Below, one piece after another: positions 23,342-34,711 of a stretch of 64,000 nt of DNA; within the stretch, counting starts at the first letter, position 1; each line of letters opens with the position of its first letter. The DNA is from Gonapodya sp. JEL0774 (Eukaryota > Monoblepharomycota > Monoblepharidomycetes > Monoblepharidales > Gonapodyaceae). Location of the stretch: positions 1 to 64,000 of the forward strand of contig JADIIX010000038.1 in the NCBI GenBank assembly GCA_027604505.1. Reading direction: 5' to 3'. The notes beneath the pieces are model-generated. The model searched no databases, was not told where the DNA came from, and worked only from the letters and a program-made list of their open reading frames with translations. A program made the position numbers and the translations under genes.

Positions 23342-24434
23342 CTAGAACTTTTGGGGGAGCTTGGCATCATCCCTTTTGGAATTATCGTATGCGGTGATGA
23401 CGAGGTAGTGACCGCCTGGGATCCGGGAGAGACATAGTGAATCGGTGAAGCATGAAGTTGTCACAGAGATAATGCATGAGCAAGAGGATAACGGGGAAGG
23501 TGCAAACTAAATAAAATTATTTGTGTGATGCTCACCTTCAACGAGCTCATCGAGATCCTCGATTTGACGCATTTGCTGATCGAGGATGATCTTGGGCTTG
23601 CCGGTCGGAGTGAACTTGGCCACATGGTCAATAAGGCGCTTAAAATCGGGAAACTTGGTCTTCAAGAGGATGGTTGCCTGGCCTGTGGGCGGTGTTGGAG
23701 GTTGTGGATCCGTAAGGGTTCTCTTGGACCACGAGTATTGCGCTCATTGACGCAAACCTCTCACCTTGGTCGGAACAATTGGCGTACTCGAAGAGCACAA
23801 TTTTTTTGGGCTTTACACCGAAATCGTCAACTTTGACCGGTGGGTGACACGTATCGAGTCAGAATCGCCAGAGGAGCGCACATGTGTGACTTACGGGAGC
23901 CCTTGGACTTGACGACAGGCTTTCGGGTGGCATTAAGAGAGTCATTACTCTAGGTTCGGAAATCCACCCGGAAACGGAAGATAGCAGAGGTTGGTATAAA
24001 AGTCATTCCCCTGTGACAATTGGGAACTACCTTGCCGAGCTCTTGGCTCTTCCTCAACTCTTGGCTCTTCTTGAGATTGTTCCTACTCTCACTTTGAGTA
24101 TTGCCATCGAAAGTGATTCGCTTTGAGTCAACGAGTGTATGTGAGCGTTTTAAGCGATTGAGGAAACATGTTTAGTCAACGCCAATATAGCGAAACCCAC
24201 GTCCTCTCGACCATCCAAGCCCTTCCCCTTCCCACTTTCGTCAAAGCGCTGCTTGTGCGTGCCAGTGTACTGGGATAATAGGACATATCATGAATGGTTA
24301 CAGGTATGGAAGCCGCCGAGGTAACAACCATCAATACCGTCGCCAATGGAGCATTTGGTTACGGCGATGGTTACCTTTGATGTGTCCGTGAGACGGTCTA
24401 CAACGCTTGGAACTTTTGTACGAGGGTTTGACAT
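23342..24434 (-). CDS. Apicortin: partial p25-alpha (TPPP) domain plus doublecortin domain
   Basis: Microtubule-associated protein that combines two tubulin-binding modules; in apicomplexans apicortin stabilises the conoid. Seven exons on the minus strand (24434-24375, 24269-24201, 24120-24031, 23949-23895, 23830-23765, 23682-23536, 23415-23342), all in phase, give 186 aa. Exons 1-2 carry the hallmark C-terminal p25-alpha piece: RLTDTSK then [21 protein letters not shown] Lys/Gln/Ser linker follows. Exons 5-7 form the doublecortin fold: [30 protein letters not shown], then [20 protein letters not shown]. Size and domain order match known apicortins. Flagellated fungi retain this gene while Dikarya lack it (family knowledge), which informs the organism call. 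The exon 4/5 junction is the weakest. Confidence 0.88.
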
Positions 24435-24831
24435 GTGGAAGAAGCAGTTGGCGGCTGAACGTTTCGCCGATGTGGTGAAGAGCTTGCAACTCACTTGGCA
24501 TATCGAACAATGAACAAACAAGAATGAATTTCCAAAGTAAAGTGAGTTTGTTTCGCACGTTACTGTTGTTGCTGCAAATCTCTGATGTAATGCCGCTTCG
24601 CCGATCACTGGGATGAATGTCCCCTGTGTCAGGGAATGCCGCTGACCGCGAGACATCAAACTCTGAACCGCGTTCATCACATTTTGACATCTGATACAAG
24701 GGCATACCGAACGGCGGTGTTTGTTCGCCCGTGACGCACATCACTGGACCATACGCATCGCGGACAATTTAACTCATCAGGAACGGTCGTGATACAACTC
24801 CCCCCCTAGTCCCACCATCAAACAGCCCCAT
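24435..24831. promoter_or_regulatory. 397-bp divergent upstream region of apicortin and a protein kinase gene
   Basis: The two start codons (24434 minus, 24832 plus) face apart, so this segment should contain both promoters. No TATA box or clear operator was recognised. Confidence 0.4.
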
Positions 24832-27504
24832 ATGTCGGCTGGTTTCCACCAACCGCTACGTCCTGGGCAGTCGAATTTTACCACAGACCAACAACTGCCC
24901 ACAAAGATTGCTGCACAGCGTGTCCGGCAATACCACCTGTCCTCTGCAACAACACCACCGGTCGCGCTTCGTCGGGCAGTGCCGCAACTCGCTTTCGGAA
25001 CACCACAATCAGCATCTGTGCTTACAGATGCGAGTTCTCAGCGGTCTGGAGCGACTGGTTTACCAGGGAAGAGTGCTGGCGATCCTTCGTCAGTCTCTCC
25101 CAGAAGAGTTCCTGCAGAATGGCCCAACGCTTCTGACATTGCCGGAGCAGCTGTCTCGACTCGAGGAGCAGCACAACTGAGGCACGAGATGGAAACGCTG
25201 AGAAAGTCTTTGGGAGTGAGTTGACGAGGGACGGCATCTTAGCGCAATTGCACCACACTTGCACTTTGTCGGAGACTGCCATGGAAACTGCAGATTTATC
25301 TGGGCATAAAGAAAAAAAGAAATAGTGAGAGATGCACGGAGAAGTTCACATGATGCAAAGCTCAGCTGAGCCGTGGATTCGCAGTATCCCTGAAACTGGA
25401 CAGCTTCATGTATACCAAAATACCACCCTGAAGCTGAACTGAAACGGGATCCGTCAACCTCTAACGTAAACCAAAATTTTAGCCTCGCCCTTCCCCACCT
25501 AGACACAATCACACACCCATCCCAGCACCCCCTCCAGACGCCAATCCATCGGCGTTCCCCCGCGCTCACAACCCCAATCTTGTCGCTGTCTACTCCCACC
25601 AATTTCAAACAGTTCAGTCAGAATGGCAGACTGCCGGCCGTGTTGACTCTCGCTACGAGCAGATCCTTGATGCCATCGTGCGGGACCTAGCGGCCGGGCG
25701 GTACGCATTGCCTGGGAATTACTATGAGAAGTACACACATCCCGGTGCCAAGGTTGTCGGAAGTGGGAGTAATGGAAGGATATTCGAGGCAGCTAAAGTT
25801 GGGGTGGAACCGGGAAAACATGTGCCCGACAGCGCCAAGGTATGTCTTGGATGGTGATATGCATGCCCATTACTACCACCGCACACAGCTGCCTGGAATT
25901 TGTAGGTAGCTGTCAAGGTTACTCTCGCCATGTATGGTGCCATGCACGAGGTGCAAATGCTCCGCCACTGCGAACGCCCCTTTGCAAGTTCCGCCTCCAA
26001 ATCGGCAACTGGTGATCGCCGTTCAACTGGCAATACCACTGGAAGTGAGTCTCAGTCTCAACAAGTGGGGCGTAAATCCATGGCGGTAGGGGGGACGCCC
26101 GGGTCGAGGGCCGGTCCACCGCATCCAGGATCCACAAGGGTGGTGAGATTATTGGATCATTATCACGATGTCAATATATCAGTCTTGGTAATGGAGATGG
26201 GTGGAACACTCTGGTAAATGAATTTCTTCCGCACTCTTGCCAAGTCTCAGCTCACAGTCCGACACCACTGGTCTCGTGGCGGCTAAAGGGTGCCCCAAAA
26301 CCCCCTGCTCCACCCCACACTCCACCCTAGTCTCCTTTTTCAACCTCGCCCTGTCCGAGAACGCCGTGTCAACCTCAGAGACCTTTACGCGTGTCTCAAG
26401 GCCCACAGTCCACGCATGCCGAGGTACACGACCAGGGACGTGTTTAGGCAGATTGTGGAAGTAGTTTGGTACCTGCACAGAGAATGTGGGGTGACACATG
26501 GAGATTTGAAGGTGTGTGCGTACCTTGAAAGTGTTTCTGCAAGAACAGGGCTCACCACCATCCCTCTCAAGCTCCAAAACCTTCTTATTGACGCTCATTA
26601 CACCGTTAAAGCTGCCGACTTCTCCGCAATGAAACTTATTCGAGACGGCCTTGTGAAGCGCTTCGCCGGTGCACCCATGTTTGGGGCTCCAGAGGCTCTG
26701 AAGGGCAATTTTGATGGGGTGTCCAACGATGTTTGGGGTATGGGAGTCATTCTGTACATGATGAGGTTCGGTCCCGACAAGGAGCCGGAGTTTGTAGGAT
26801 GTGGAATCCCTGGAGCACCGCAATCAGCCCACTCTATTCAGCAGGAAGAGAGATCGGTACAGGTGGCTGGTGCAGGAAACAAGGGAGATTTGATCTGGCC
26901 GGGAGGGGAGGATGCTGACGAAGGTGAGACTTTTCGGCCACACTCCTTCCGGATCCGCCAAACCAACGTCCCCGCATTTCCAGAACTGCGAGATCTCTTG
27001 CAGCGTTTACTAGCCCGTGACCCCTTCCGCCGCCCCATGCTAGAGGAGATCCTTGCACATCCCTTTGTATCTGGTGCGTGGGACTATCCAGCGAGGAAGA
27101 CGCACGACCACTTGCCCATTACAACGGAGACAACGGCGAAGTCTACAAATGTACCAAGGCAGGCGGTACCACCTCCGTCCTCGTCCGCAGGTGTCTACGA
27201 ACGACAATTGCAGAAGCGTAGCCCGTTTGAGATGATCGAGGTGGCACCTGAGCCACAGCCTCAGCAACCAAATTCTAGAGCTCCTCGGTCGGTTGTACCA
27301 AACACAGACTTCTACACACCGTCATCTACATTGGGGAGCCCTCGCACACCGGGGTCTACCAGCAACGCTTCCCTAATAGAGAGAGAAAGTCTGGATTCCT
27401 GTCCAACACCAGAGAGGCAGCGTCGGACACAGCGAGAAGTTCTGGGAGGAGGGAGAGCAAAATTCTTTGGGGGATCGCTAACATCTTGGTTCAGTAAACG
27501 ATAA
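24832..27504 (+). CDS. Protein kinase with atypical HGDLK and DFS motifs
   Basis: Six exons (24832-25215, 25483-25839, 25906-26213, about 26331-26511, 26572-26923, 26984-27504) give about 700 aa. The N-terminal 200 residues are Ser/Pro-rich and disordered. The kinase domain shows a glycine loop (VGSGSNGRIFEAAKV), the ATP-binding Lys in VAVKV, a catalytic loop HGDLKLQNLLID (Gly in place of Arg of HRD) and DFS instead of DFG, then APEAL, VWGMGVILYMM, and a final LLARDPFRRPMLEEILAHPF. Catalytic Asp, Asn and Mg-binding Asp are retained, so activity is plausible. An unusual Ser/Gly insert of about 60 residues sits between the alphaC and beta4 regions. The exon 4 start is ambiguous (26289 also keeps phase). 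The two 60-nt introns are in frame without stops. The family was not recognised. Confidence 0.75.
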
Positions 27505-27607
27505 TATTGAAATGAAAGCTAAGGTTGAAAACCACTCTCGTAATCTATAATGTATGTACATACAGTCTTGGTAACCAAGTAGAAACACAATGAAAGTCCA
27601 ATGATTC

Positions 27608-30600
27608 CTACTTTCCCTTTCGTGGTTTGGATGATCCATTTCCGAAACCGTTGATGTGTTTCACAGCCGTAGTGTCGTTACCGTTGGTAAAAGCAAGAGA
27701 TGACTGTTCTACTGTGGGTACAGGGGATGGCGTGAGTGTTGGCGGTCCCGGGGAGGTCACTGTCTGCCGTTTGATGCCCCCTGCAACACTTCGCGATTTG
27801 TCGGTGGAGGAAGGCATCGAACTCTCGAGGGTTGTCAATGTTGGCTTTGCCATACCCCCTTCTGAGGAGATTCTCTTTTTCGCATTTCCAGACACTTTCA
27901 TTGCCGACGACGTTCGAACGACATGCACTGCCGACGCACTTCGCCCTATCTGCGTGCCCACTCGTTCCCTTTCCTCCATTACTTCCTTTTGATGCTGTGC
28001 AAGATCGGCCAATCTCTTCTCAAGCTTTGGAACTTCCGCAAGTTTCTGTTCGAGCTGGACTTTTTCCTCCTGAAGCTTAAGCCTCTGCTCGGGATTGAGT
28101 TCACAGAACACGTAACCACCTTGCCCATCATATTGCAAAATCCACGAGTGATACTTCCACAGCGATGGTCGGTGAGACACGGTGAGCAAAGTGATTCCAA
28201 GTTCGACAGCCCTCGTGTACAGAATCCTCTCCACCTCGAGGCTGACTGCCGAAGTGCACTCATCGAGGATGGCATACCGAGGTTTGTGGTAGAAGAGCCT
28301 CGCCATCGCGATTCGCTGCTTGTCACCACCCGAGAGAGTCTGTAATGCCACCATACAGCGACATATGATAATGAGACCGTAATTGAAGAAGCCGAAAAAT
28401 AGAGAAACTTACTTGACTCCAGTCACTCTCTGCGTCCCAGCCTCCTTCACCTTCGACGACGCCAGCGAAGCCGAGAATGGAAAGAATGGCCAGGAGATCG
28501 CTGTCGGTAACACCTCGATCCATCATCTCTTTATGTGTGTGAGGGTAGATAATCTGGTCTGCGAGAACACGCCGTTGGCATGACTCAGCCCAGCGGGTGC
28601 GGGTCCCCCAAACCCACCTCTAAAAGTCCCAAGCGAGAGGTATGGGCGTTGAGGTATGTAAAATATCTCGGACGAGCGGGGCTGCGAACTTGCTTGGCAA
28701 AGAGATTCGAACCAAGCTCTTCTGGAAACGTCAACATACCTTGAACACAGTTCCACCATAGACAGTCCAAAGTCCACCAAGAATACGGAAGAGCGAGCTT
28801 TTTCCTGAACCGTTGGGGCCGACAATAAGCTAAATGACGAAACCCGTCAGATACGCTGAATCCCCCTGGCAATCGAACCTGGGAACTCACTAGGTGCATT
28901 CCAGGTTTGGTCAAAAATGACAGCGATCTGACCAGAACGTTTCCATTGGGGCTTACAATCGGGACTGCTTCAAATCGAATTTCTTCGCTCAGCAGGATAC
29001 GACCCCTTTGAGTGAGGAGAGCTTTGTCGGCAGTCGCGGAAAGCGTCTTTCTGAATTGACCCCCCCGAATGTCCTCCATGGCGTCAATGAGCTCGGCTAC
29101 ACGAGAAGTGTAGCCAGCAAGCTCCATCAGTTCCCGATAGCTGTACATCAACCTCCCAAAAGCATCCGCGCTGCTGAGGAGTAATCTCCTGTTTGTCACA
29201 AAACTCTCTGTTCGGTTTCCAACGTCGCTATCCCGAATGAGTCGAGCAACCTTTTTGGCCGCCTTCGCCGAACCTCCGGCTGCCCCAGTTCCCTCGGCAA
29301 ATATTGGAATGGCGCAGATGACCAAACCCGCAGCTCCCCAGAAATATTTGATGATAAAGTCCTCAAGCATACTGTGCCAAACACGAGTCATGAATGTTTG
29401 GTTCATGTGTTGTACGAGCTGTCCATATCGGGTTTCTAAAATTGTTTGCTCCCTCTTGTCTCCAGAATAAAGTGCGATTTCCTCGGCGTTCTCCACTGGA
29501 GCGACCGACAACTGATTAGCACGGGGAAACCATCACTATAAGTCCAGGAAAGGGTAGACATACTGAGACGGGTATGTGTGAATCGAAATTCTCCTTCCAA
29601 TCGCTGTTCCCCTGCAACCATTTTGCCGAACGGCGGAGTCACCGCACGCAAAAACCACGCACTGCCCCATTGCATACTGTCAGTGGTCATCCAGAAAAAC
29701 AGACAGCCACCACAAATTCACCTTAGGTGGATAACGATACTGACCCCGAACAGGCCTTCTCCCCCGACACTTCGCGCCAGTTGAACGTTGTAAATTGTCG
29801 TATCGAGTAAGGGCTTTGCGATGTTTGCGTACAACTCTGACACTGAATGACAAAACTTGTTCACATCTTCGGTCATCAGCTGATCAACATTTTGTATCCG
29901 GTCGTCCAGGTTGGTGACCTAAACGATCGCGAGATGTGATGTAATCTAGTCACGAAGTCATGTGAAAATTATTACCAAGGGAAAGCACCTTATAGAATGC
30001 CAAGTCTCCGAGATACAGTCCATGTAGATAGTCTGTCAATCGTGTTCGGAACGCGATTGCCAGCTTGTTCTGGAGGTAAGTCAGCATACTGTTCGTGTAT
30101 GTCGCAGGAACAGCAATTGCCATCCAATACAGGATACCGAGCATGAATTCCCGGCCTTTCATTCGCACCAGAGCTACCGGGGATTCGTGTTGTCAATTAA
30201 CAATCCGAAATGGAACTTCAACCAACATAGAACAGCACCGCACCAGAGACGATTCGCCCATCAAGTTTCGCCACGTAGACCGACAGGTATGTTCGGAACA
30301 CGAGAAAAAAGCTGTACAGGGAGAAAATGAGGAACTCCTGCGACGCGACTCCGGGGATGAGAATTCGGAAAATCTTTCGCAATCGAGCGAAAAACTCCGC
30401 ATCAATATTGGCGCGAGCTGTTTCTTTGCCTCCCTTCTTGCGGCTAGATTCTAACCAGGGGAGTGGGACTCTGTCACATGGTGATTTCAGGAATGGAGAG
30501 ATCATACTCGAAGCTCACTTCCCCCCTTCCCTCCTGATTGCGAAGAGCCACCTCGCATTTGCAGGTATATAAGTCCCGCGAACGCAACGTAGATCGCATT

Positions 30601-30889
30601 GCTTGCTGCCCGTCGATGGCTGATGTCCAGAGGTGTTGGCAAGCAGAATGTGGAAAGCGACCGAGCGAGGAACGGTCAACACGATAACATACGAAATCAC
30701 AAATCATGGGCTGACAAATGCGACGTTCCTCGAGGAACTGTCCCTGTCTGATGTTCGGCGGCTCTCACTGAAAGACGACTGCCGCTGGACTCAAGTCAGG
30801 ATCTGCCATGATGCGTACCGGCCAAGGAACCCCATCATTGCACCAATTGCTTGCATGGTTGCCGAAGGCTTCGATGCTGAAGGTGCCAT
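27608..30889 (-). CDS. Peroxisomal ABC half-transporter, ABCD family (ALDP/PMP70/Pxa-like)
   Basis: Imports fatty acids or acyl-CoA into peroxisomes for beta-oxidation, as a dimer of half-transporters. Eleven minus-strand exons (30889-30819, 30619-30519, 30450-30244, 30173-29989, 29918-29722, 29676-29564, 29495-28891, 28829-28740, 28681-28618, 28558-28413, 28339-27608) join in phase to 836 aa. The transmembrane half carries family blocks [48 protein letters not shown] and the EAA-like [14 protein letters not shown]. The nucleotide-binding half has Walker [10 protein letters not shown] (about residue 497), [18 protein letters not shown], signature [16 protein letters not shown], and Walker [12 protein letters not shown]. 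The C-terminus adds a coiled coil and a Ser/Thr-rich tail of about 100 residues. One intron (29677-29721) is only 45 nt. Confidence 0.93.
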
Positions 30890-31010
30890 CGTGCCTGTTG
30901 TAGGCAAAGATGAATGATGCAAATTGGCGACTCAGCTACATTTTAACAATCTCACAGTACATAAGAATCCGACACGGATGTATAGTACGAACATTTCCAG
31001 CCAGTCCTAA

Positions 31011-32799
31011 TTAAATTTCATATCTTTTGCCTCGAAATATCTTATGAGTGAGGATGGACGTGTGTGTAAGCTCTTGAAGTGTCAATCTGAAGCGCTTCAA
31101 GAGCACCCACTTCCACATGCCGAGAGGCAGGTCGGTGCAAATGCCATCGCATCCAACTGCTTTGCTTCTTTCCCAGCCCTCTTCGTCATTGGTTGCGCTA
31201 TTAGGGGCCTTGTAATAAAGCAAAGTTCACATGCGCCTTCTAATGACCACTCACGCCACTCTTCCGATTGCTTGTGTCACCAGTCCACGATCTTTGAGAT
31301 GTTTTATAAATTGAGGTTGCATCATATTCAACATTACCCGAAAAACGGAGTTCTGGATTCCGTGAGTGTCCAATACGAGGATCTAGTGCGATGATGATCC
31401 AGTGTCAAGATACGCGCGATCGGTTAGTAGTTCGATGACTCACAGTTTTCTCCTTAATAGGAATGAATGGAAGAAGGCCGAAAACGTAGGCGGCCCAGTA
31501 CCTGCGAGTCCAGTGGAATAATTACCGAAACAACAATTTTCTGGATTGAGAAGCTGCGCTCACCTCAGGATTCGATTCCGAACAGTGTACAAAGGAATGG
31601 AAGGGTCCGTTTGATAGCAGAGGTCGGACATGAATGTGTAGCTCAGACTTCCCCAAACAGTGCGATCTCGGCGGTCGTACTTTAAACCGTAACAGGGACT
31701 TTTAAAGACACATCCAAGAAGACACCAAAGTAACAGGATATACCTTGACAATGAGTTCGTGTACAGCAGGGACAAGTTCTTTCACAGGGGGCTTACACTC
31801 CACATAGATAACGTGATCAGGGAAAGCACGAAACAGGTCTTCAAGAAGGGGAATTCTCGTGACCCGAGACGCAGCCGCTGCATTTCTGTTATCGAATGAA
31901 GACACAAGTCAATCCTGCCTATCTCGGACAGCACCTTCAAGGTCACGAACTTTGCTTTGACAATTGGGGAGACAATGAGGGGGGGAAGATCGTCAAAGTT
32001 GAAGTCCCGGATCTTCCCCCCTTTGACACCACACATGCGTTCCACTGTTATCGGGAGTTGGGGGGTGAAACGGACAGTTGACTCGTGATAGGTTGTTTCA
32101 AAATGCAAAACTCACTATCATCGTCATGAAAGAGAACAACCTTGTTGTCTTTCGTGAGATAGCTTCAGGCAGTTAAGGGAGAGTGCCTTTATTTCCCATA
32201 ACCTGGATTCTACCCAATGGTGGGTACCCACACATCAGTCTCTAGCATCACCTGGAGGCGCAAAACCAACACATGGAAGCACAAGGCTCAGTTGTCAGAT
32301 ACTGAGCACGCTCCAACGATTCATTCAACCAGACTACCTCTCGAATGTTTCGTGCGCTGTGCAAGAAAGCTTCGAAGCTGTTTTCCACTTCTTCCTCTCG
32401 ACCACCTCGATGGCTGAATACAAAAGGCCTGTCGTAGAGTAAATAAAGGCAATTCGTATATCGAATCAATCGAATTAAGGACCAAGAACGGTTTTGTCAC
32501 GAACTTCCGCCACTTGTCCACCTATTTGTATGAAACAGCTCGGTCAGCATGGAGAACGTCCACCAGACAACTCTCAAGACAAACCTGCTGTAGCTTTGGT
32601 CGATTAGCAATCTCCTTGGCCCATAGAACTTGCGGATTGCGAAGAAACCATCGTGATACAAGGGCATACGAAACGATTCCCACACCAACCTGTGGTTTCC
32701 ATGTGATTTCAGGATGAGGTGTCCATATGTTGAAAGATTCTTCGTCACGCTCACCGACGCCAGGACTATGCTCGCTGTCGTGGGAGTCGGGTTCCCCAT
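31011..32799 (-). CDS. Glycerophosphodiester phosphodiesterase, GDPD1-like membrane subfamily
   Basis: Hydrolyses glycerophosphodiesters or lysophospholipids (lysophospholipase D type in animals). Twelve short minus-strand exons (32799-32755, 32689-32585, 32521-32490, 32428-32338, 32251-32214, 32162-32116, 32044-31951, 31885-31744, 31679-31564, 31501-31444, 31382-31281, 31208-31011), all in phase, give 355 aa. An N-terminal membrane helix (TASIVLASVGVGIVSYALV) precedes the catalytic barrel: PFVFSHRGGREEEVENSFEA, LETDVW, KVVLFHDDD, IPLLEDLFRAFPDHVIYVEC, and near the end VGCDGICTDLP. Catalytic His of HRGG, Glu/Asp of ETD and His of FHD are present. A GLLPFIPIKEK segment is shared with human GDPD1/3. 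The exon 3 donor (GTTCTT) and the last junction are the least certain. Confidence 0.88.
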
Positions 32800-32931
32800 A
32801 TGCTTCCCGCCTCGAGTGTGTGGCCGTGTCCTGCGTCGGCAATCGTGGTTTTGCCGGTGACCGATTTGTCCTGGTCAACCAGGAATGATTTGTTGCGAAA
32901 CACAACACGCAGTCCAATCCACTTCTAATCA
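32800..32931. promoter_or_regulatory. 132-bp divergent promoter region (GDPD and DUF1769 genes)
   Basis: Start codons at 32799 (minus) and 32932 (plus) leave 132 bp for both promoters and both 5' UTRs. No TATA box was identified. Confidence 0.45.
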
Positions 32932-34648
32932 ATGCTGAGTTTCGGGAAGTCTTACGGCCACGGTCAAAATGACCCGTTTTCCGCATCAACAACAACCCCC
33001 AAAGAAATCAGCATCCGCATCGGTCCAACGGCCAACAACAACGTCTTGGCCACTATTAATTCACCATCAAGGCCCACATTTGTTGAATCAAACTCTTTCG
33101 TGGGCAGAGTTCTTGTTCGTGTGAGGGATTTCAAGGGACTCAGGCCGTCTGGAGTGGTCGTTCCAACGACCACGCCGTGGTTTGAGGCACCTGGTCGGAG
33201 ACGACGATTCAGTCTCACATTTCAGGCTCGGTTTAGTGAGGATTTCGCTCTCCCCCTACAATAATGGACGATCGCGCGTTGTCTTACCATTCTCCATTCT
33301 GACGTCATCGTTATTGCAACTAAAGAGGAGGACTGGGAGGTCGGAGAGGTCTTTTTCGGTGTTCTGTTCGATCGGAAAGTGTGAGTCTTGCTACTGGTCT
33401 GGAATTCTACCTGAACCATCTCACGGCAGTAATTGTTCAGTTCCCCGCCGTTCGGTTCATCGCTAGTCCTCAAGATCGGCACATTTATCGACCCAAGCCT
33501 CCAAACTGACCTTCACGGAGACAAACCTTGGTTTGTGTCGCCGGCACTGTCGGCCATGAATATACTGCAAGTGGTGCCCGTCGCTGATGCAAGTTTTGCA
33601 AATGGCTTGGGAAACGGTGGCGACAATAGTTGAGTATTACATAAATGCTGGCGTTGATTGAGCGTGTTTTTGAACTCCGCATATGAGAGTCTTCTGACTG
33701 CGACACTTCCTAACCAAGGCGGTGAGACTACCCACGTTTTTGTTGAAATCGCTCTCAACACAGTTCCAAAGGGAGTTCCCGTGAGCAGTAGCATTTGCGA
33801 CTCAAGAGCCCGTTGTCTCTCCACTCCTTCCACCATGGATGCTGAGTGCCGACGACGCGGAAAATGAACTGGTGGAGGTTTGTACCCCATCCTCTATTTC
33901 TCTCTACCCACTGAGAATTATCCCACTCTTGCTGCAATTTCTATCAACCTCATACAAGGATTCTAGTCTGCTGTTCACCGACTCGTTTGCCGTTTCCACC
34001 GCCATATCAGACGCTCAAGCCACTCAACTCGGATCGAGCTCTGGCGATCGGAGGAAGTTTTTCCGCAACACCGTCAACCGAAACAAGGTGCTTTTCCGAA
34101 AAGACCGCGTGTATAACAGTATGTGTATCCCCGTGCAGTTGGAGTTGTGCATAAAAGACACTATGTTGATTGATTGGGACACACGGACAAAATTCTTCCT
34201 GCACCTGCTACAAACGTACTTGTCTTGAAAGTGGAGCTGTTCGCTCCGTTTCTGGATCTGAACGACTTACGCCTCGACTTGGGCATTCATGTGGGTCGAT
34301 GTGGGATTTTTGACCTCAACAAGAAACGGGATCTCACCTGACCAACATCGTCAGGTCAACCTGCGCAAGTGTATGGATGGGCAACCTCTTAGGCTCTATC
34401 TTTTGGGCAAGCGGAGGGAGGGGAGCCATGAACAACCGCCCAAATATCAGGAGGCTCTCGAAGGTGACGCACGACACCACGTGAGTGCCGAACTTTGTCC
34501 CCGCGTTAAAACATGTGACTCCCCATTCGTTTGCCTCAAATCCTATTTTTTTTTGCCACTGAAAATCAATCGTGCTATTGTCTCGTAGGGTGCATCCCCA
34601 TGGGAGTCGGCAATTGTGTTTGCTTGTATCGAGTTGGATCAAAAATAA
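32932..34648 (+). CDS. DUF1769 family protein (fungal UPF0590-like)
   Basis: Conserved fungal protein of unknown biochemical role. Nine exons (32932-33235, 33326-33380, 33441-33570, 33688-33721, 33807-33877, 33959-34118, 34232-34290, 34355-34480, 34589-34648) join in phase to 332 aa. Family blocks appear in order: FVGRVLVRVRDFKGL, FSLTFQARF, EVFFGVLFDRKV, FIDPSLQTDLHGDKPWFVSP, RRKFFRNTVNRNKVLFRKDR, then ELFAPFLDLNDLRLDLG, CMDGQPLRLYLL and a final beta strand SAIVFACIELDQK. The family usually reads FGNDFD where this one reads FGVLFD. The exon 3 donor (33571) is tentative; a donor at 33580 also keeps phase. DUF1769 proteins are soluble and lack predicted catalytic motifs, so no function is offered. 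Confidence 0.8.
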
Positions 34649-34711
34649 GAATTTTACAATTACACATAATCTATATCTCAATTACACACATGCAAAAAAT
34701 AGTTTTCAAGT

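Noticed and set aside
23985-24000. GGTATAAAAG, a TATA-like element
   Set aside because: It falls inside the third apicortin intron on the non-coding strand, with no gene start downstream.
28850-28885. Sequence whose reverse complement reads GGTTCGATTGCC, like a tRNA B box
   Set aside because: It lies in an intron of the ABCD gene and no A box or cloverleaf stems were found at the right distance.
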